Shown here: positions 16,777 through 26,482 of the stretch, in pieces
Layout of the letters: each line of letters opens with the position of its first letter
How positions within the stretch are numbered: the first letter of the stretch is position 1
Origin: Pradoshia sp. D12
GTDB taxonomy: Bacteria; Bacillota; Bacilli; Bacillales; Pradoshiaceae
Length of the DNA: 64,000 nucleotides
Assembly: GCF_008935075.1 (NCBI RefSeq)
Contig: NZ_CP044545.1
Coordinates: forward strand, 1,515,501-1,579,500
Direction of reading: 5' to 3'
Translations under genes and position numbers: made by a program
The notes under the pieces: generated by a model
Told to the model about the DNA's origin: nothing
Databases searched by the model: none
What the model saw: the letters and a program-made list of their open reading frames with translations, nothing else

Positions 16777-18630
16777 TTATACAGCTTCATCTGCAAACTG
16801 GCTGTTATAAAGATCCGCATAGAAACCATTTTGTCTCAGCAACTCATCATGAGTACCTTGTTCAATGACGGTTCCTTTATTCATTACTAGAATTAAATCT
16901 GCATCTTTAATCGTGGATAAACGGTGAGCGATCACAAAGCTTGTACGATTTTCCATTAAGCGATTCATCGCTTTCTGAATAAAGATTTCAGTTCTTGTAT
17001 CAACACTGCTTGTTGCTTCATCCAAGATTAGAATAGAAGGGTTTGCTAAAATGGCACGAGCTATTGTAAGCAATTGTTTTTGACCCTGTGATATATTGGA
17101 TGCTTCTTCATTTAATTCAGTTTCATATCCTTCTGGCAATGTACGAATAAAATGATCGGCATGAGCTGCTTGGGCTGCTTCAATAATTTCTTCACGAGTG
17201 GCACCTTCACGACCATAGCCAATATTATCTGCAATGGTACCATTAAAGAGCCATGTATCCTGAAGAACCATACCGAATAATCCATGGAGATCTCCGCGTT
17301 TCATTTCTTTAATATCGACACCATCAATTTTTATGCTTCCGCCATTTAATTCATAAAAACGCATTAACAGGTTAATCATTGTTGTTTTACCTGCACCGGT
17401 CGGACCTACTATGGCTACTTTTTGCCCTGGTTTGACATCAAGATTCATATCTTCAATCAATAGCTGATCCTGCTTATATCCGAATGCAACATGATCAAAA
17501 ACCACATGTCCTTTTGGATGAGAAATCATTTGTGGATTCGTTGTTTCTGCTTCCTCCTCCTCCTCATCTAGCAGTTCAAATACACGTTCTGCAGAAGCAA
17601 CAGTAGATTGAATAATGTTAGCGATATTCGCCGTTTGAGTAATCGGTTGTGTGAATTGGCGTGCATATTGTATAAAAGCCTGTATATCACCAACTGTTAT
17701 TCTTCCGTTTGTAACAAAAATACCGCCAACTACACATATGAGTACATATCCGATGTTTCCGATAAATTGCATGAAGGGCATAATTACACCTGAAATAAAC
17801 TGTGCTTTCCAGGATGATTCGTATAATTTTTCATTTATTGCCTCAAACTCTTCCAAAGCTTTTTCCTCTTGGCCAAAGGCTTTCACGACCTCATGTCCAG
17901 TATAGATTTCTTCAACATGGCCACTTAAATTTCCAAGTGATTTTTGTTGGCCAGCAAAGTAGGTTTGAGATTTTTTGGCTACAAATACAGCGACTACTCC
18001 GCTTAAAGGTAACGTTAAAAGAAGAATTCCTGTCATAACCGGGCTGATCGACAGCATCATAATAATAACACCAATAATCGTTACTACACTGGTAATAAGC
18101 TGTGTTAAGCTTTGTTGTAAGGTAGTGCTGATATTATCAATATCATTCACAATCCGGCTTAAAGTTTCACCTGTAGTTGTTCCATCAAAATACTTTAAAG
18201 GCAGCCGAGATACCTTAGCTTCAGCTTCTTCTCTTAATGTAAATACCGTATTTTGAGCAACGCTTGCCATAATATATTGCTGGATAAAGGCGAAGATTGA
18301 GCTAAACAAATATAAGGCGCCGAGTAGGAAGAGAATTCGAATGATATACTCAAAATCGATGCCTGCGCCAGGAATACCTGACATTTTTTCCATAATGCCT
18401 TCAAATATTTTGGTTGTCGCTTTACCTAATACTTTTGGGCCGACAATGGTGAAAACCGTACTGAGGATTGCAGCCAGCAATACAGTTAAAAGGCGAAATT
18501 TATAAGGTGCTAAATAACGAATTAATCGTTTTAACGTACCCTTAAAATCTTTTGCTTTTTGTATCGGTGCTCCTGGACCACCTGGAGGACCAAATCCCGG
18601 ATTTGATTGTCTTCTTGTCATTCTGCTCAT
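16777..18630 (-). CDS. ABC exporter half-transporter, catalytic partner (YfiC-like)
   Basis: A 617-residue fusion of a six-helix exporter domain (about 40-330) and a nucleotide-binding domain. Walker A is GPTGAGKTT and Walker B LILDEATSS keeps the catalytic Glu, but the signature reads NISQGQKQ instead of LSGGQ. That is the usual division of labour in heterodimeric exporters such as TM287/288: this chain supplies the working Walker B and the partner supplies the working signature. The N-terminus has a Gly/Pro-rich tail (PGFGPPGGPGAP). Its ATG overlaps the partner's stop by four bases (ATGA). Expected to export drugs or lipids; the substrate is unknown. Third gene of a MarR-ABC-ABC operon. Confidence 0.9.
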   Translation of the reverse strand: MSRMTRRQSNPGFGPPGGPGAPIQKAKDFKGTLKRLIRYLAPYKFRLLTVLLAAILSTVFTIVGPKVLGKATTKIFEGIMEKMSGIPGAGIDFEYIIRILFLLGALYLFSSIFAFIQQYIMASVAQNTVFTLREEAEAKVSRLPLKYFDGTTTGETLSRIVNDIDNISTTLQQSLTQLITSVVTIIGVIIMMLSISPVMTGILLLTLPLSGVVAVFVAKKSQTYFAGQQKSLGNLSGHVEEIYTGHEVVKAFGQEEKALEEFEAINEKLYESSWKAQFISGVIMPFMQFIGNIGYVLICVVGGIFVTNGRITVGDIQAFIQYARQFTQPITQTANIANIIQSTVASAERVFELLDEEEEEAETTNPQMISHPKGHVVFDHVAFGYKQDQLLIEDMNLDVKPGQKVAIVGPTGAGKTTMINLLMRFYELNGGSIKIDGVDIKEMKRGDLHGLFGMVLQDTWLFNGTIADNIGYGREGATREEIIEAAQAAHADHFIRTLPEGYETELNEEASNISQGQKQLLTIARAILANPSILILDEATSSVDTRTEIFIQKAMNRLMENRTSFVIAHRLSTIKDADLILVMNKGTVIEQGTHDELLRQNGFYADLYNSQFADEAV

Positions 18631-20357
18631 GCAATCTCCTCCTCAGAAAGCTGTGACTTCACAATTTCTTGATAGGTTTCACATGATTTTAGTAATTCTT
18701 CATGTGTACCAATTCCCATAACATTTCCTTCATCCAATACAATGATACGATCGGCATCCATAACCGTAGATACACGTTGGGCAACCAATAAAACCGTTCC
18801 TTCCGTGGTTTCACTTTTTAAAGCTTTCCGCAGCTTAGCGTCCGTTTTGAAATCCAGTGCAGAAAAGCTGTCATCAAACATATAGATTTCCGGTTTTCGA
18901 ACCAAGGCTCTCGCAATGGACAGACGTTGCTTTTGTCCTCCGGAAATATTTGTACCGCCCTGAGAAATAGGAGAGTCAAAGCCTTCCTTCATATTAGAAA
19001 CAAAATCATAGGCTTGTGCGACTTTTGCAGCATGGATGACTTCCTCATCACTGGCATTCTCATTTCCGTAGAGGATATTTTCCTTTACGGTACCGGTGAA
19101 TAAAACAGCTTTCTGAGGAACTAGACCAATTCGGTTACGTAAATCCACTAATTCCAGTTCCTTAATATTGATTCCATTTAGATAAATACTGCCTTCAGTC
19201 GGTTCATAAAAACGAGGAATCAGCTTTAATAATGTTGATTTCCCAGAACCAGTTCCGCCGATAATGGCTGTAACCTCACCAGGACCAGCGCTAAATGAAA
19301 GGCCTTTTAAGGCAGGTTCTTCGGCACCTGGATAGCTGAATGTAACATTCTTAAATTCCAGGTAGCCAGTTTTAGTTGGTTTAGCTTCATGTTTAATTGG
19401 CTCATCTTTAATAGTGGGCTTAATCGCCAATACTTCATTAATACGAGCTGCGGAAGCAGAAGCACGAGGAATCATGACAAACATCATGGAAAGCATAACC
19501 ATGGAGAACATAATTTGCATGGCATATTGAATAAAGGCCATTAAATCACCGACCTGCATATCTCCATGATCAATCCTGATTGCACCAAACCAAACAACCG
19601 CAATGGTTGTATAGTTCATAATCAGCATCATGAGCGGCATAAGTGTAGCCATTAATTTATTCACTTTGATAGTAGTGTCTCTTAAGTCTTTGTTGGCCTT
19701 CTTAAAACGTTCCTTTTCAAAATTGATCCGATTAAAGGAACGAATGACACGGACACCAGTCAAATTTTCGCGAATGACACGGTTTACAGCATCCAATCTG
19801 CGTTGAACCAGTTTAAATAGAGGGACGCCTTTCCAGATGACAAAAAGAATAACGCCCACTAAGACCGGAATCGCAAGGATGATAACCCAGGATAGTTCGG
19901 GATCTTTTGAAAAGGCCATAATAATGCCACCAATAGCCATTAAAGGTGCCATTATCATCATTCTAAGGATCATGTTAAGGACCAATTGTACCTGTGTTAT
20001 ATCATTGGTTGTTCTTGTAATTAAGGAAGCAGTACCAACTTGTTCAAATTCATGAAGTGAAAAATTCTCAACATGGGAGAATACTCTGGAGCGAAGATTT
20101 TTGCCAAATGACATGGATACTTTGGCGCTGAAGTAACTTGCCGTAATAGAGCAAAGCGTACCAACTGCAGCAACCAAAAGCATAAATCCGCCAATTTTCC
20201 ATATGTATGGTATGTTCTGATTAATGACACCTTTGTCGATGATGTCAGACATCAATGTGGGTAAGAATAATTCTGATAATGACTGTATAAATACCAATGC
20301 GAATATAAAAACAATCGGTAATTTATACGGTGCTAAATAGCGAAACAATTTCCTCAA
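18627..20357 (-). CDS. ABC exporter half-transporter, degenerate-site partner (YfiB-like)
   Basis: A 576-residue exporter subunit with six membrane helices (about 15-300), Walker A GGTGSGKST, canonical signature NISGGQKQR and Walker B MFDDSFSALD. The residue after the Walker B Asp is Asp rather than Glu. With the next gene's altered signature this makes one degenerate and one active ATP site in the dimer. The start is TTG 20357, eleven bases after AAGGAG. Only 14 bases separate it from the MarR gene stop, so the regulator probably controls this operon. Confidence 0.9.
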   Translation of the reverse strand: MRKLFRYLAPYKLPIVFIFALVFIQSLSELFLPTLMSDIIDKGVINQNIPYIWKIGGFMLLVAAVGTLCSITASYFSAKVSMSFGKNLRSRVFSHVENFSLHEFEQVGTASLITRTTNDITQVQLVLNMILRMMIMAPLMAIGGIIMAFSKDPELSWVIILAIPVLVGVILFVIWKGVPLFKLVQRRLDAVNRVIRENLTGVRVIRSFNRINFEKERFKKANKDLRDTTIKVNKLMATLMPLMMLIMNYTTIAVVWFGAIRIDHGDMQVGDLMAFIQYAMQIMFSMVMLSMMFVMIPRASASAARINEVLAIKPTIKDEPIKHEAKPTKTGYLEFKNVTFSYPGAEEPALKGLSFSAGPGEVTAIIGGTGSGKSTLLKLIPRFYEPTEGSIYLNGINIKELELVDLRNRIGLVPQKAVLFTGTVKENILYGNENASDEEVIHAAKVAQAYDFVSNMKEGFDSPISQGGTNISGGQKQRLSIARALVRKPEIYMFDDSFSALDFKTDAKLRKALKSETTEGTVLLVAQRVSTVMDADRIIVLDEGNVMGIGTHEELLKSCETYQEIVKSQLSEEEIA

Positions 20358-20371
20358 AAATTAACAACTCC

Positions 20372-20818
20372 TTAATACTGATTTTCATTAAAAAACTCAT
20401 ACACTTTGGTTAATAATCGGGTGAGTTCCTTACTATCATCTAATCCGATATATTCCTCTAGAAGGGTAAAAGTTTGATGTAATTTAGCAAGTGCTGCATC
20501 TGCTACAGAATCTCCCTCACATGTTAATGTAACCAGTACCACCCTGCGATCATTTTTATCAATTCTGCGGGTAATTAGGTTATGCTGTTCCAGCTTATTT
20601 AAAATGGGGGTAACAGATGGCATTTTAACATTTAACTGCTTGCTGATCTCGGATACCTTAATCTCGGTAATATGTTGAGTTTTTTCTTTGATACATGTCA
20701 AAACTCTTATTTCACTTGGTTTATATCCTTTTATTGTTTTCTTTTCCCAATCCAATTTGTCAAACTGTGTAAAAGCCCTGATCAATTTTTCAACTGATCG
20801 GTCTTTGTTAACTGTCAT
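20372..20818 (-). CDS. MarR-family regulator of the ABC exporter operon
   Basis: A 148-residue winged-helix protein. EIKVSEISKQLNVKMPSVTPILNKLEQHNLI covers the helix-turn-helix and RRIDKNDRRVVLVTLT forms the wing, with the conserved DxR(R) pattern. MarR proteins repress neighbouring efflux genes until a ligand or oxidant releases them. GAGGTGGAGGT precedes ATG 20818. It is the first gene of the operon, so autoregulation is expected. No clear palindrome was found upstream by eye. Confidence 0.88.
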   Translation of the reverse strand: MTVNKDRSVEKLIRAFTQFDKLDWEKKTIKGYKPSEIRVLTCIKEKTQHITEIKVSEISKQLNVKMPSVTPILNKLEQHNLITRRIDKNDRRVVLVTLTCEGDSVADAALAKLHQTFTLLEEYIGLDDSKELTRLLTKVYEFFNENQY

Positions 20819-21128
20819 ACCTCCACCTCTAAAACAAAGTCTTCCTAATAGTTAAGTAACCAAATTAAAAGCAAATAAAATTATATTTATATAATATATA
20901 CAAGTCAATATAGCTATACAGTTTCAGAAAGTGTAAAATATGACAAATTAAATACGATGGTTTTGTAGGTCTGTTAAATAAAAGAAATAGGAAATGAAAA
21001 AATGTATAATGTATAAAACATATTAAATTCAGCTTAAAATCCTAATGTTTTACATAATTAGGATTGTCTTTATATCAGTTCTTCGGTAACGTTATATATA
21101 GAAGCTAAACTCAGGAGGAAGAAAGTTT
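20819..21128 (+). promoter_or_regulatory. Leader of bmrA with a hairpin
   Basis: The 310 bases between divergent marR and bmrA contain AATCCTAAT (21038-21046) and ATTAGGATT (21057-21065), a nine-base stem with a ten-base loop followed by GTCTTTAT. It lies about 60 bases before the start of bmrA and could be an attenuator or an operator. Otherwise AT-rich. Confidence 0.4.
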
Positions 21129-22889
21129 ATGAAAGAAAGAAAACAGAAGGGGAGTTATAAACGCTTTTTTCGGTTATTGCATGCAACGAACCCTTCATAT
21201 GGAAGACTTGGTTTTGCACTCGGTCTGAGTATTATTACTACCCTTATTGGGTTGCTCATTCCATTGTTAACAAAGGAATTGGTAGACGGCTTCAGTATGT
21301 CTTCATTATCTAAAAGTCAGATTCTCATAATTGTATTGGTGTTTATTGCTCAAGCTGGTTTAAGTGCATACGCGACCTATGCACTTGGATATAATGGTCA
21401 AAAAATCATTGCAGGCTTGCGGGATTTATTATGGAAAAAGTTGATTAAGCTGCCTGTATCGTACTCTGACAAATATGGTTCAGGGGAAATGATTAGCAGA
21501 TTAACAAATGACACAATGGTCGTCAAAGAATTGATAACTACCCATTTAGTTGGGGCTATTACTGGAATGATTTCAGTTATTGGGTCTATAACGATATTAT
21601 TTATCATGAACTGGAAATTAACCCTGTTAATATTTATTGTTTTCCCAATAGCAGCCATGATTTTAATACCAATTGGCCGAATTATGCTTAATATCTCGAA
21701 GGAGACCCAAGCTGAAACTGGTAGATTTACAGGGGTATTAAATCAGGTCCTACCTGAAATCCGCTTAGTCAAGGCATCCAATGCAGAAGAAATTGAATAT
21801 AATAGGGGAATGTCAGGTGTAAACCGGTTGTTCGCTCTTGGTTTAAAAGAAGCGAAGACCCAGTCTCTTGTTTCACCAATTATCACATTAGTGCTAATGG
21901 CTGCTCTAGTAGGAATTATTGGGTATGGCGGTATGCAGGTAGCGAGCGGAATTATTACAGCAGGTTCGCTTGTAGCTTTTATTCTTTACATTTTTCAAAT
22001 TATTATGCCTATGGGGCAAATTACGACATTTTTTACTCAATTGCAGCGTTCGATGGGAGCAACCATGAGAATAATTGAAATCCTGAATGAAAAAGAAGAG
22101 GATTTACTCAAAGGGAAAGAACTAGTAAAAGCAAATGTCGATATCGTTCTCGATGATTTATCATTTGGATATGCAGAGGAGTCTTTAATTCTTCGTCATT
22201 TAAATGCAAAGATTGAAGCGGGAAAAGTAACAGCGATTGTTGGACCAAGCGGTGGAGGGAAGACGACTCTGTTTAAATTGCTTGAACGCTTTTACGAACC
22301 AAGTGAGGGATCAATCAGGATAGGTGAAATTCCTATCGGTGAATACAATTTGCAATCGTGGCGGAAGCATATTGGGTATGTATCTCAAGAAAGCCCGCTG
22401 TTGGCAGGTACGATCCAGGATAATATATGTTATGGTTTGGAAAGGGAAGTCACCTCCGCTGAACTGGAGCAAGCAGCTGAAATGGCTCATGCACTTGAAT
22501 TCATTCAGCAGCTTCCAGAAGGATTCCAAACGGATGTAGGGGAGAGGGGATTGAAGCTGTCAGGAGGACAGCGCCAACGAATTGCGATAGCAAGAGCGTT
22601 ATTGAGAAATCCAAGTATTCTAATGCTAGACGAGGCCACATCAAGTTTAGACAGCCAGTCTGAACAAATCGTGCAGGCTGCATTAAATAAACTAATGGTA
22701 GGGAGGACGACAATCGTTATTGCCCATCGATTATCAACCGTCGTCAATGCCGATCAGTTGTTATTTATTGAAAAAGGTGAAATTACAGGTAGAGGAACAC
22801 ATGAAGAATTAATGCAAACTCACAAGCTCTACCATGAATTCGCAACACAGCAATTAAAAATTAATGAGAATTTAAAAGAGAAGGCATAA
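21129..22889 (+). CDS. bmrA: Multidrug ABC exporter BmrA
   Basis: A 586-residue homodimeric exporter subunit, nearly the length of Bacillus subtilis BmrA and alike throughout: TNPSYG near the start, [15 protein letters not shown] in the coupling region, Walker [11 protein letters not shown]-loop SQESPLL, signature KLSGGQRQR, Walker [10 protein letters not shown] with catalytic Glu, and switch His in VIAHRLST. It pumps lipophilic drugs across the membrane with ATP. GGAGGAAGAAAG precedes ATG 21129. It is a single gene, ended by the hairpin at 22948. A hairpin in its leader may regulate it. Confidence 0.94.
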   Translation: MKERKQKGSYKRFFRLLHATNPSYGRLGFALGLSIITTLIGLLIPLLTKELVDGFSMSSLSKSQILIIVLVFIAQAGLSAYATYALGYNGQKIIAGLRDLLWKKLIKLPVSYSDKYGSGEMISRLTNDTMVVKELITTHLVGAITGMISVIGSITILFIMNWKLTLLIFIVFPIAAMILIPIGRIMLNISKETQAETGRFTGVLNQVLPEIRLVKASNAEEIEYNRGMSGVNRLFALGLKEAKTQSLVSPIITLVLMAALVGIIGYGGMQVASGIITAGSLVAFILYIFQIIMPMGQITTFFTQLQRSMGATMRIIEILNEKEEDLLKGKELVKANVDIVLDDLSFGYAEESLILRHLNAKIEAGKVTAIVGPSGGGKTTLFKLLERFYEPSEGSIRIGEIPIGEYNLQSWRKHIGYVSQESPLLAGTIQDNICYGLEREVTSAELEQAAEMAHALEFIQQLPEGFQTDVGERGLKLSGGQRQRIAIARALLRNPSILMLDEATSSLDSQSEQIVQAALNKLMVGRTTIVIAHRLSTVVNADQLLFIEKGEITGRGTHEELMQTHKLYHEFATQQLKINENLKEKA

Positions 22890-22947
22890 ATTGCACAAAG
22901 CATAACAATTTTTTTTGATATTTAAGAATGAACAACTAGCTAAACGA

Positions 22948-22997
22948 AACCAAAACTCGCTTAGAAATATTTTACTAAGCGCGTTTTGGTTTTTTTA
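22948..22997. terminator. Bidirectional terminator between bmrA and ampS
   Basis: AACCAAAACTCGCTTAG pairs with CTAAGCGCGTTTTGGTT and is followed by T runs on both strands. Confidence 0.85.
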
Positions 22998-23043
22998 AAA
23001 GCAATTTTACTATTATTTAAGGGTTATAAACCTGTAAATAGAA

Positions 23044-24270
23044 TCAAAACGCCCAATTCCCATTTCGGAATATGGCCTCACGTGTACCATCAGGCAATTC
23101 TCCATCAATGTCCATATCAGCTGAACCAATCATAAAGTCCTCATGCACTTGGCTGATATTTACCCCATACTTATGCAATTGTTCGATATTCATTTCTTCT
23201 CCACCTTCGAGGCAAAATGGATATCCAGCTCCAATGGCGAGGTGGTTAGAAGCATTTTCATCAAATAACGTATTATAGAATAAGATATTTGATTCAGAGA
23301 TCGGTGAATGGTGAGGTACCAGCGCAATTTCACCCAGGTATTTAGCTCCTTCATCAACATTGATAAGATGATTTAAAATTTTATTTCCTTTTTTTGTCAC
23401 GGCATTTACGATTCTTCCTTCTTCAAATGTTAACGTAAATTCATCAATTACATTGCCGCCATAAGCTAACGGTTTTGTGCTTGAAACCGTGCCATTTACT
23501 CCATTTTTTAAAGGAATCGTAAATACTTCTTCAGTAGGCATATTGGCTACGAATTCTTTGCCGGTTGAGTCTTTAGCTCCTGCTGCGCACCACTTATGTT
23601 TCTCGGAAAGTTCAATTCTTAAATCCGTACCAGGTGCTTTATAGTGTATGTATTTATATTTTTTGTTATTTAAATAATCAGCTTTACTGATTAATGTATC
23701 AAGATGCTCCTCCCATGCTTGGATAACATTTTCCTGATCAACACGGACTGAAGAAAAGATGGCATCCCAAAGTAAATCTAAGCTGTTTTCTTGTCCAGGG
23801 AATATTTTTTTGGACCAACCCTCACCTGCAGCAGCAACGACTGTCCAACTGATCTTATTGGACTGCATTGCTTCGCGTAAATTATTGAGAGCCTTACCTG
23901 CAGCCTTTTGAAAATTAGCGATCCGATTTGAGTCGATCCCATTCAGTAAATCCGGATCTTGAGAGACAATCGTTATAAAAGTTGCACCTCTTTCAACCAT
24001 TTCGTTTCTGGAGGCAGCCATCCATGAAGGAAATTCAGTAAATGCCTCGTCAGGTGCCAGCAAATATTTCGTTCGGTTAATTTCTTCATCACTCCATTCC
24101 ACAAAAACCTGCTTTGCACCTGCTTCATAGGCTTTTTTAACAAGTTTACGTGTAAATGGTGCAGTTTCAATAGTGGATATGATGAATACAATTTGATCCT
24201 TTTGTACATTAGCAGCTTTCTTAACAGTCAAGTCAGCATAACGATCTAATTTTTCTTCAAAATTATTCAT
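23044..24270 (-). CDS. ampS: Metallo-aminopeptidase AmpS (family M29)
   Basis: A 408-residue cytosolic aminopeptidase. The metal-binding residues of M29 can be seen in order: Glu in MPTEEVFT (about 250), Glu in YLGEIALV (about 315), His in NASNHLAIGAGYP (about 345) with the catalytic-region Tyr just after, and His/Asp in VHEDFMIGS (about 376-378). It releases N-terminal residues from peptides with two divalent metals. The ATG at 24270 follows GGGGAGGAT. It stands alone. Confidence 0.92.
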   Translation of the reverse strand: MNNFEEKLDRYADLTVKKAANVQKDQIVFIISTIETAPFTRKLVKKAYEAGAKQVFVEWSDEEINRTKYLLAPDEAFTEFPSWMAASRNEMVERGATFITIVSQDPDLLNGIDSNRIANFQKAAGKALNNLREAMQSNKISWTVVAAAGEGWSKKIFPGQENSLDLLWDAIFSSVRVDQENVIQAWEEHLDTLISKADYLNNKKYKYIHYKAPGTDLRIELSEKHKWCAAGAKDSTGKEFVANMPTEEVFTIPLKNGVNGTVSSTKPLAYGGNVIDEFTLTFEEGRIVNAVTKKGNKILNHLINVDEGAKYLGEIALVPHHSPISESNILFYNTLFDENASNHLAIGAGYPFCLEGGEEMNIEQLHKYGVNISQVHEDFMIGSADMDIDGELPDGTREAIFRNGNWAF

Positions 24271-24354
24271 GGATTAATCCTCCCCATACAATATTATTTA
24301 CTATAAAAGTATATCATCTAGATATCAGAAAATATCAAAAATTTATTTGGATAA

Positions 24355-24396
24355 AAATATAGAGCTGGATCTATAAGAAATCCAGCTCTATATAGC
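24355..24396 (-). terminator. Terminator of pbuG
   Basis: TATAGAGCTGGAT / ATCCAGCTCTATA hairpin followed by a T run on the minus strand, just past the stop at 24404. Confidence 0.8.
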
Positions 24397-24403
24397 ATTT
24401 TTA

Positions 24404-25720
24404 TTAATGTCCTCCTAAGAAGACCAATTGAATAAGGAATAGTACACCAAAGATGTAAACAAGAGGTGGAACTTCTTTCGCTTTGCCACCAACTAATTTC
24501 AAGATTGGATAAATAATAAATCCAAATGCGATTCCAGTAGAGATACTTGAAGTTAAAGGCATCGCAAGGATAATAACAAATGCTGTAAAAGCTTCATCAA
24601 ACTCAGACCATCTAATCTTTGATATACCTTCCATCATAAAGCACCCAACAATAATTAAAACAGGAGCTGTAATGGAAGCTAAGTTTGAGATGGCTCCAAT
24701 AAATGGTGAGAAGAATAATGCTAAGCTGAACAATATAGCAACAACTACTGCTGTTAAACCAGTACGACCACCGGCAGCAACACCTGTACTTGATTCTACA
24801 TATGCTGTTGAAGGACTTGTACCAAAAGCAGCACCAACAGTAGTAGCGATAGAATCACCAAGGAAAGCTTGCTTTGCCCTAGGAAACTTACCGTCTTTTA
24901 ATAATCCGGCCTGTTCGGATACAGCCACCATTGTACCTGTTGTGTCAAAAATCGTTACGAGTAGGAATGAAAATACAACGGCGTATAAGCTGTTAGTGAA
25001 TACACCACCGAGATCTAAATCAAAAAATGCTATTCCTTCTGGAAGTGAAGGGAGTAATTGCTTGGCTGTAATGTCCAGCATGCCTGTAAAATAGCCAATA
25101 ATTGCTGTAATAATCATTCCAATAAACAAAGCACCAGGTACTTTTCTTACCATAAGAATAAGGGTAATGAATAAACCGGCAATTGTTAATAATGGAACAG
25201 GAGCAGTTAAATCACCTAAACCAACAAGATTGCTTTCGTTTGCGACAAAGATTTGTGCTTGTTTAAAACCAAGAAACGCTATGAATAAACCAATACCGGA
25301 TGTAATTCCATATTTAATAGAAAGAGGGATGGAATTAATGATCTTTTCACGTAAATTACTAAAACTTAATAACATAAATAAAAGTCCGGCGATAAATACT
25401 GCGCCTAAAACCACTTGATAGCTAAGTCCTTGTGTCGCAACAACACTCGTAAAGTAAGCGTTTATTCCCATACCTGGCGCAACGGCGATTGGGTATTTTG
25501 CATACAAGCCCATAATTAAAGTACCAATTACTGCCGAGATAATGGTAGCAATAAATACCTGATTAAAGGGAATTCCTGAAGCGGAAAGGATTGCCGGGTT
25601 AACTATTACAATGTACACCATTGTAAAGAAAGTAGTTATACCAGCTAAAACTTCCGTTTTAACAGTAGACCCGTTTTGGCTAATTGAGAAAAATTTGTCT
25701 AACAATTCGTATACCTCCAT
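24404..25720 (-). CDS. pbuG: Hypoxanthine/guanine permease, PbuG/AzgA type
   Basis: A 438-residue transporter of the NCS2 purine branch with about 13 hydrophobic segments. The family motifs GITTFFTMVYIVIVNP (about 28-43), APGMGINAYFT (about 80-90), VTIFDTTGTMVAVSEQAGL (about 255-273) and GTSPSTAYVESSTGVAAGGRTGL (a Q/G-rich substrate helix) are present. It imports purines with protons. AAAGGTGA precedes ATG 25720. In Bacillus subtilis pbuG is under a purine riboswitch. I could not find that aptamer upstream here, although a terminator-like hairpin exists. PbuO is a close alternative name. Confidence 0.88.
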   Translation of the reverse strand: MEVYELLDKFFSISQNGSTVKTEVLAGITTFFTMVYIVIVNPAILSASGIPFNQVFIATIISAVIGTLIMGLYAKYPIAVAPGMGINAYFTSVVATQGLSYQVVLGAVFIAGLLFMLLSFSNLREKIINSIPLSIKYGITSGIGLFIAFLGFKQAQIFVANESNLVGLGDLTAPVPLLTIAGLFITLILMVRKVPGALFIGMIITAIIGYFTGMLDITAKQLLPSLPEGIAFFDLDLGGVFTNSLYAVVFSFLLVTIFDTTGTMVAVSEQAGLLKDGKFPRAKQAFLGDSIATTVGAAFGTSPSTAYVESSTGVAAGGRTGLTAVVVAILFSLALFFSPFIGAISNLASITAPVLIIVGCFMMEGISKIRWSEFDEAFTAFVIILAMPLTSSISTGIAFGFIIYPILKLVGGKAKEVPPLVYIFGVLFLIQLVFLGGH

Positions 25721-25734
25721 CTATTCACCTTTAA

Positions 25735-25785
25735 AAAAGCGAACGTTTTTGACGACATTTAATATAATATTCGCTTTTAGGTTAT
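25735..25785 (-). promoter_or_regulatory. Terminator-like hairpin in the pbuG leader
   Basis: On the minus strand AAAAGCGAAT is followed after about 28 bases by GTTCGCTTTTTT, right before the pbuG ribosome site. It has the form of a transcription attenuator. The purine aptamer core was looked for upstream and not found. Confidence 0.45.
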
Positions 25786-26127
25786 TTTTCAACCACAAAT
25801 TAATAATTATATTAATTATTTGCAATAACTACTTATAATATGAGGATTAAAGAGAGGCTTTATCCTAGTTATGAGGTTGATATTTAAAACATTATCATAC
25901 TAAAACTGATTGTTAGTATTAGAAGTCATTATGAATAGTGCTTCAACATTTCAGGACTTTGATTTGTAAATGGTTGATGTTACTTTTGTGACTTCTGTAT
26001 AGGTTGAAATACAAAGTAGACTGTGACCAAAAAACAAAAAGAAATTTATGTGAATAAATTAAAAATATACAAAAATTAGTAGATGAAAATATTTACATTT
26101 TTCATATCGGGAGTATTATTATCAAAG
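25786..26127. other. Intergenic between pbuG and the c-di-AMP riboswitch
   Basis: About 340 AT-rich bases presumably carrying the two divergent promoters. No aptamer or ORF recognised. Confidence 0.35.
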
Positions 26128-26332
26128 TTTCTAATTTCTAAATCGCTTAAGCATAATTGCGCGGGGGACCCATTGTGTTCTGGGGTGAATCCATTATGGT
26201 AGGGCTACTCAGTAGGCACGAATCCGACAGCTAACTCCTCAGCGTTTTATGAGAAGGAAGGTGGAACTTGTGAGACGAAACTAATATAACGTCTGCAGGT
26301 CTATTTATTGATGGCTTGCAGGCGTTTTTTGT
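26128..26332 (+). ncRNA. c-di-AMP riboswitch (ydaO/yuaA type) with terminator
   Basis: The conserved blocks of the ydaO aptamer appear in order: AAATCGCTTAAGC (26140), GGGGGACCCA (26163), GGGGTGAATCC (26182), AGGGCT (26201), CGAATCCGACAGCTAACTCC (26219) and GAGAAGGAAGGTGGAAC (26251). A terminator follows at 26288-26330, with arms AACGTCTGCA and TGCAGGCGTT plus six T residues. In characterised members c-di-AMP binding favours termination and shuts off potassium importers or wall hydrolases. Here the gene it should control is only a 17-codon remnant. Aptamer edges are approximate. Confidence 0.92.
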
Positions 26333-26384
26333 TGATCAAGCTATTAATTTATTAATTTCTTAATAATAAAAGCGGGTGAGCAGA

Positions 26385-26438
26385 GTGGTTTCATCAATAA
26401 AACGTATACTCATTGGTCGTACTTTAAAGTCAATATAA
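26385..26438 (+). pseudogene. kimA: Remnant of a KimA-type potassium importer gene
   Basis: GTG 26385 begins a frame of 17 codons, VVSSIKRILIGRTLKSI, then TAA. The pattern xxxIKRxLIGxxLKS is the N-terminus of KimA (formerly YdaO) APC-type transporters, the classic target of this riboswitch. The remaining about 600 codons are missing, replaced by a terminator and the two-component genes. GGGTGAG lies upstream as a weak ribosome site. The homology rests on a short stretch and is recalled from family knowledge. Confidence 0.65.
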
Positions 26439-26442
26439 ACAC

Positions 26443-26482
26443 AGAGTGATTTCCGCTATTAATGGAATCACTCTTTTTTTGC
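26443..26482 (+). terminator. Terminator after the kimA remnant
   Basis: AGAGTGATTTCC / GGAATCACTCT stem with seven T residues. It seals off the riboswitch transcript from the two-component genes. Confidence 0.88.

Noticed and set aside
17608-18256. Overlapping plus-strand ORFs of 61-93 codons inside the ABC exporter gene
   Set aside because: They lie antisense to a long conserved coding region and lack ribosome sites.
24672-25418. Plus-strand ORFs of 140 and 83 codons
   Set aside because: Antisense shadows of the purine permease gene, with no ribosome sites.
25721-26000. Purine riboswitch upstream of pbuG
   Set aside because: The conserved aptamer core and the pairing ends expected on the minus strand were not found. 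Only a terminator-like hairpin is present.
26288-26482. Riboswitch control of the two-component genes
   Set aside because: Two strong terminators lie between the aptamer and the response regulator, so coupling is unlikely.
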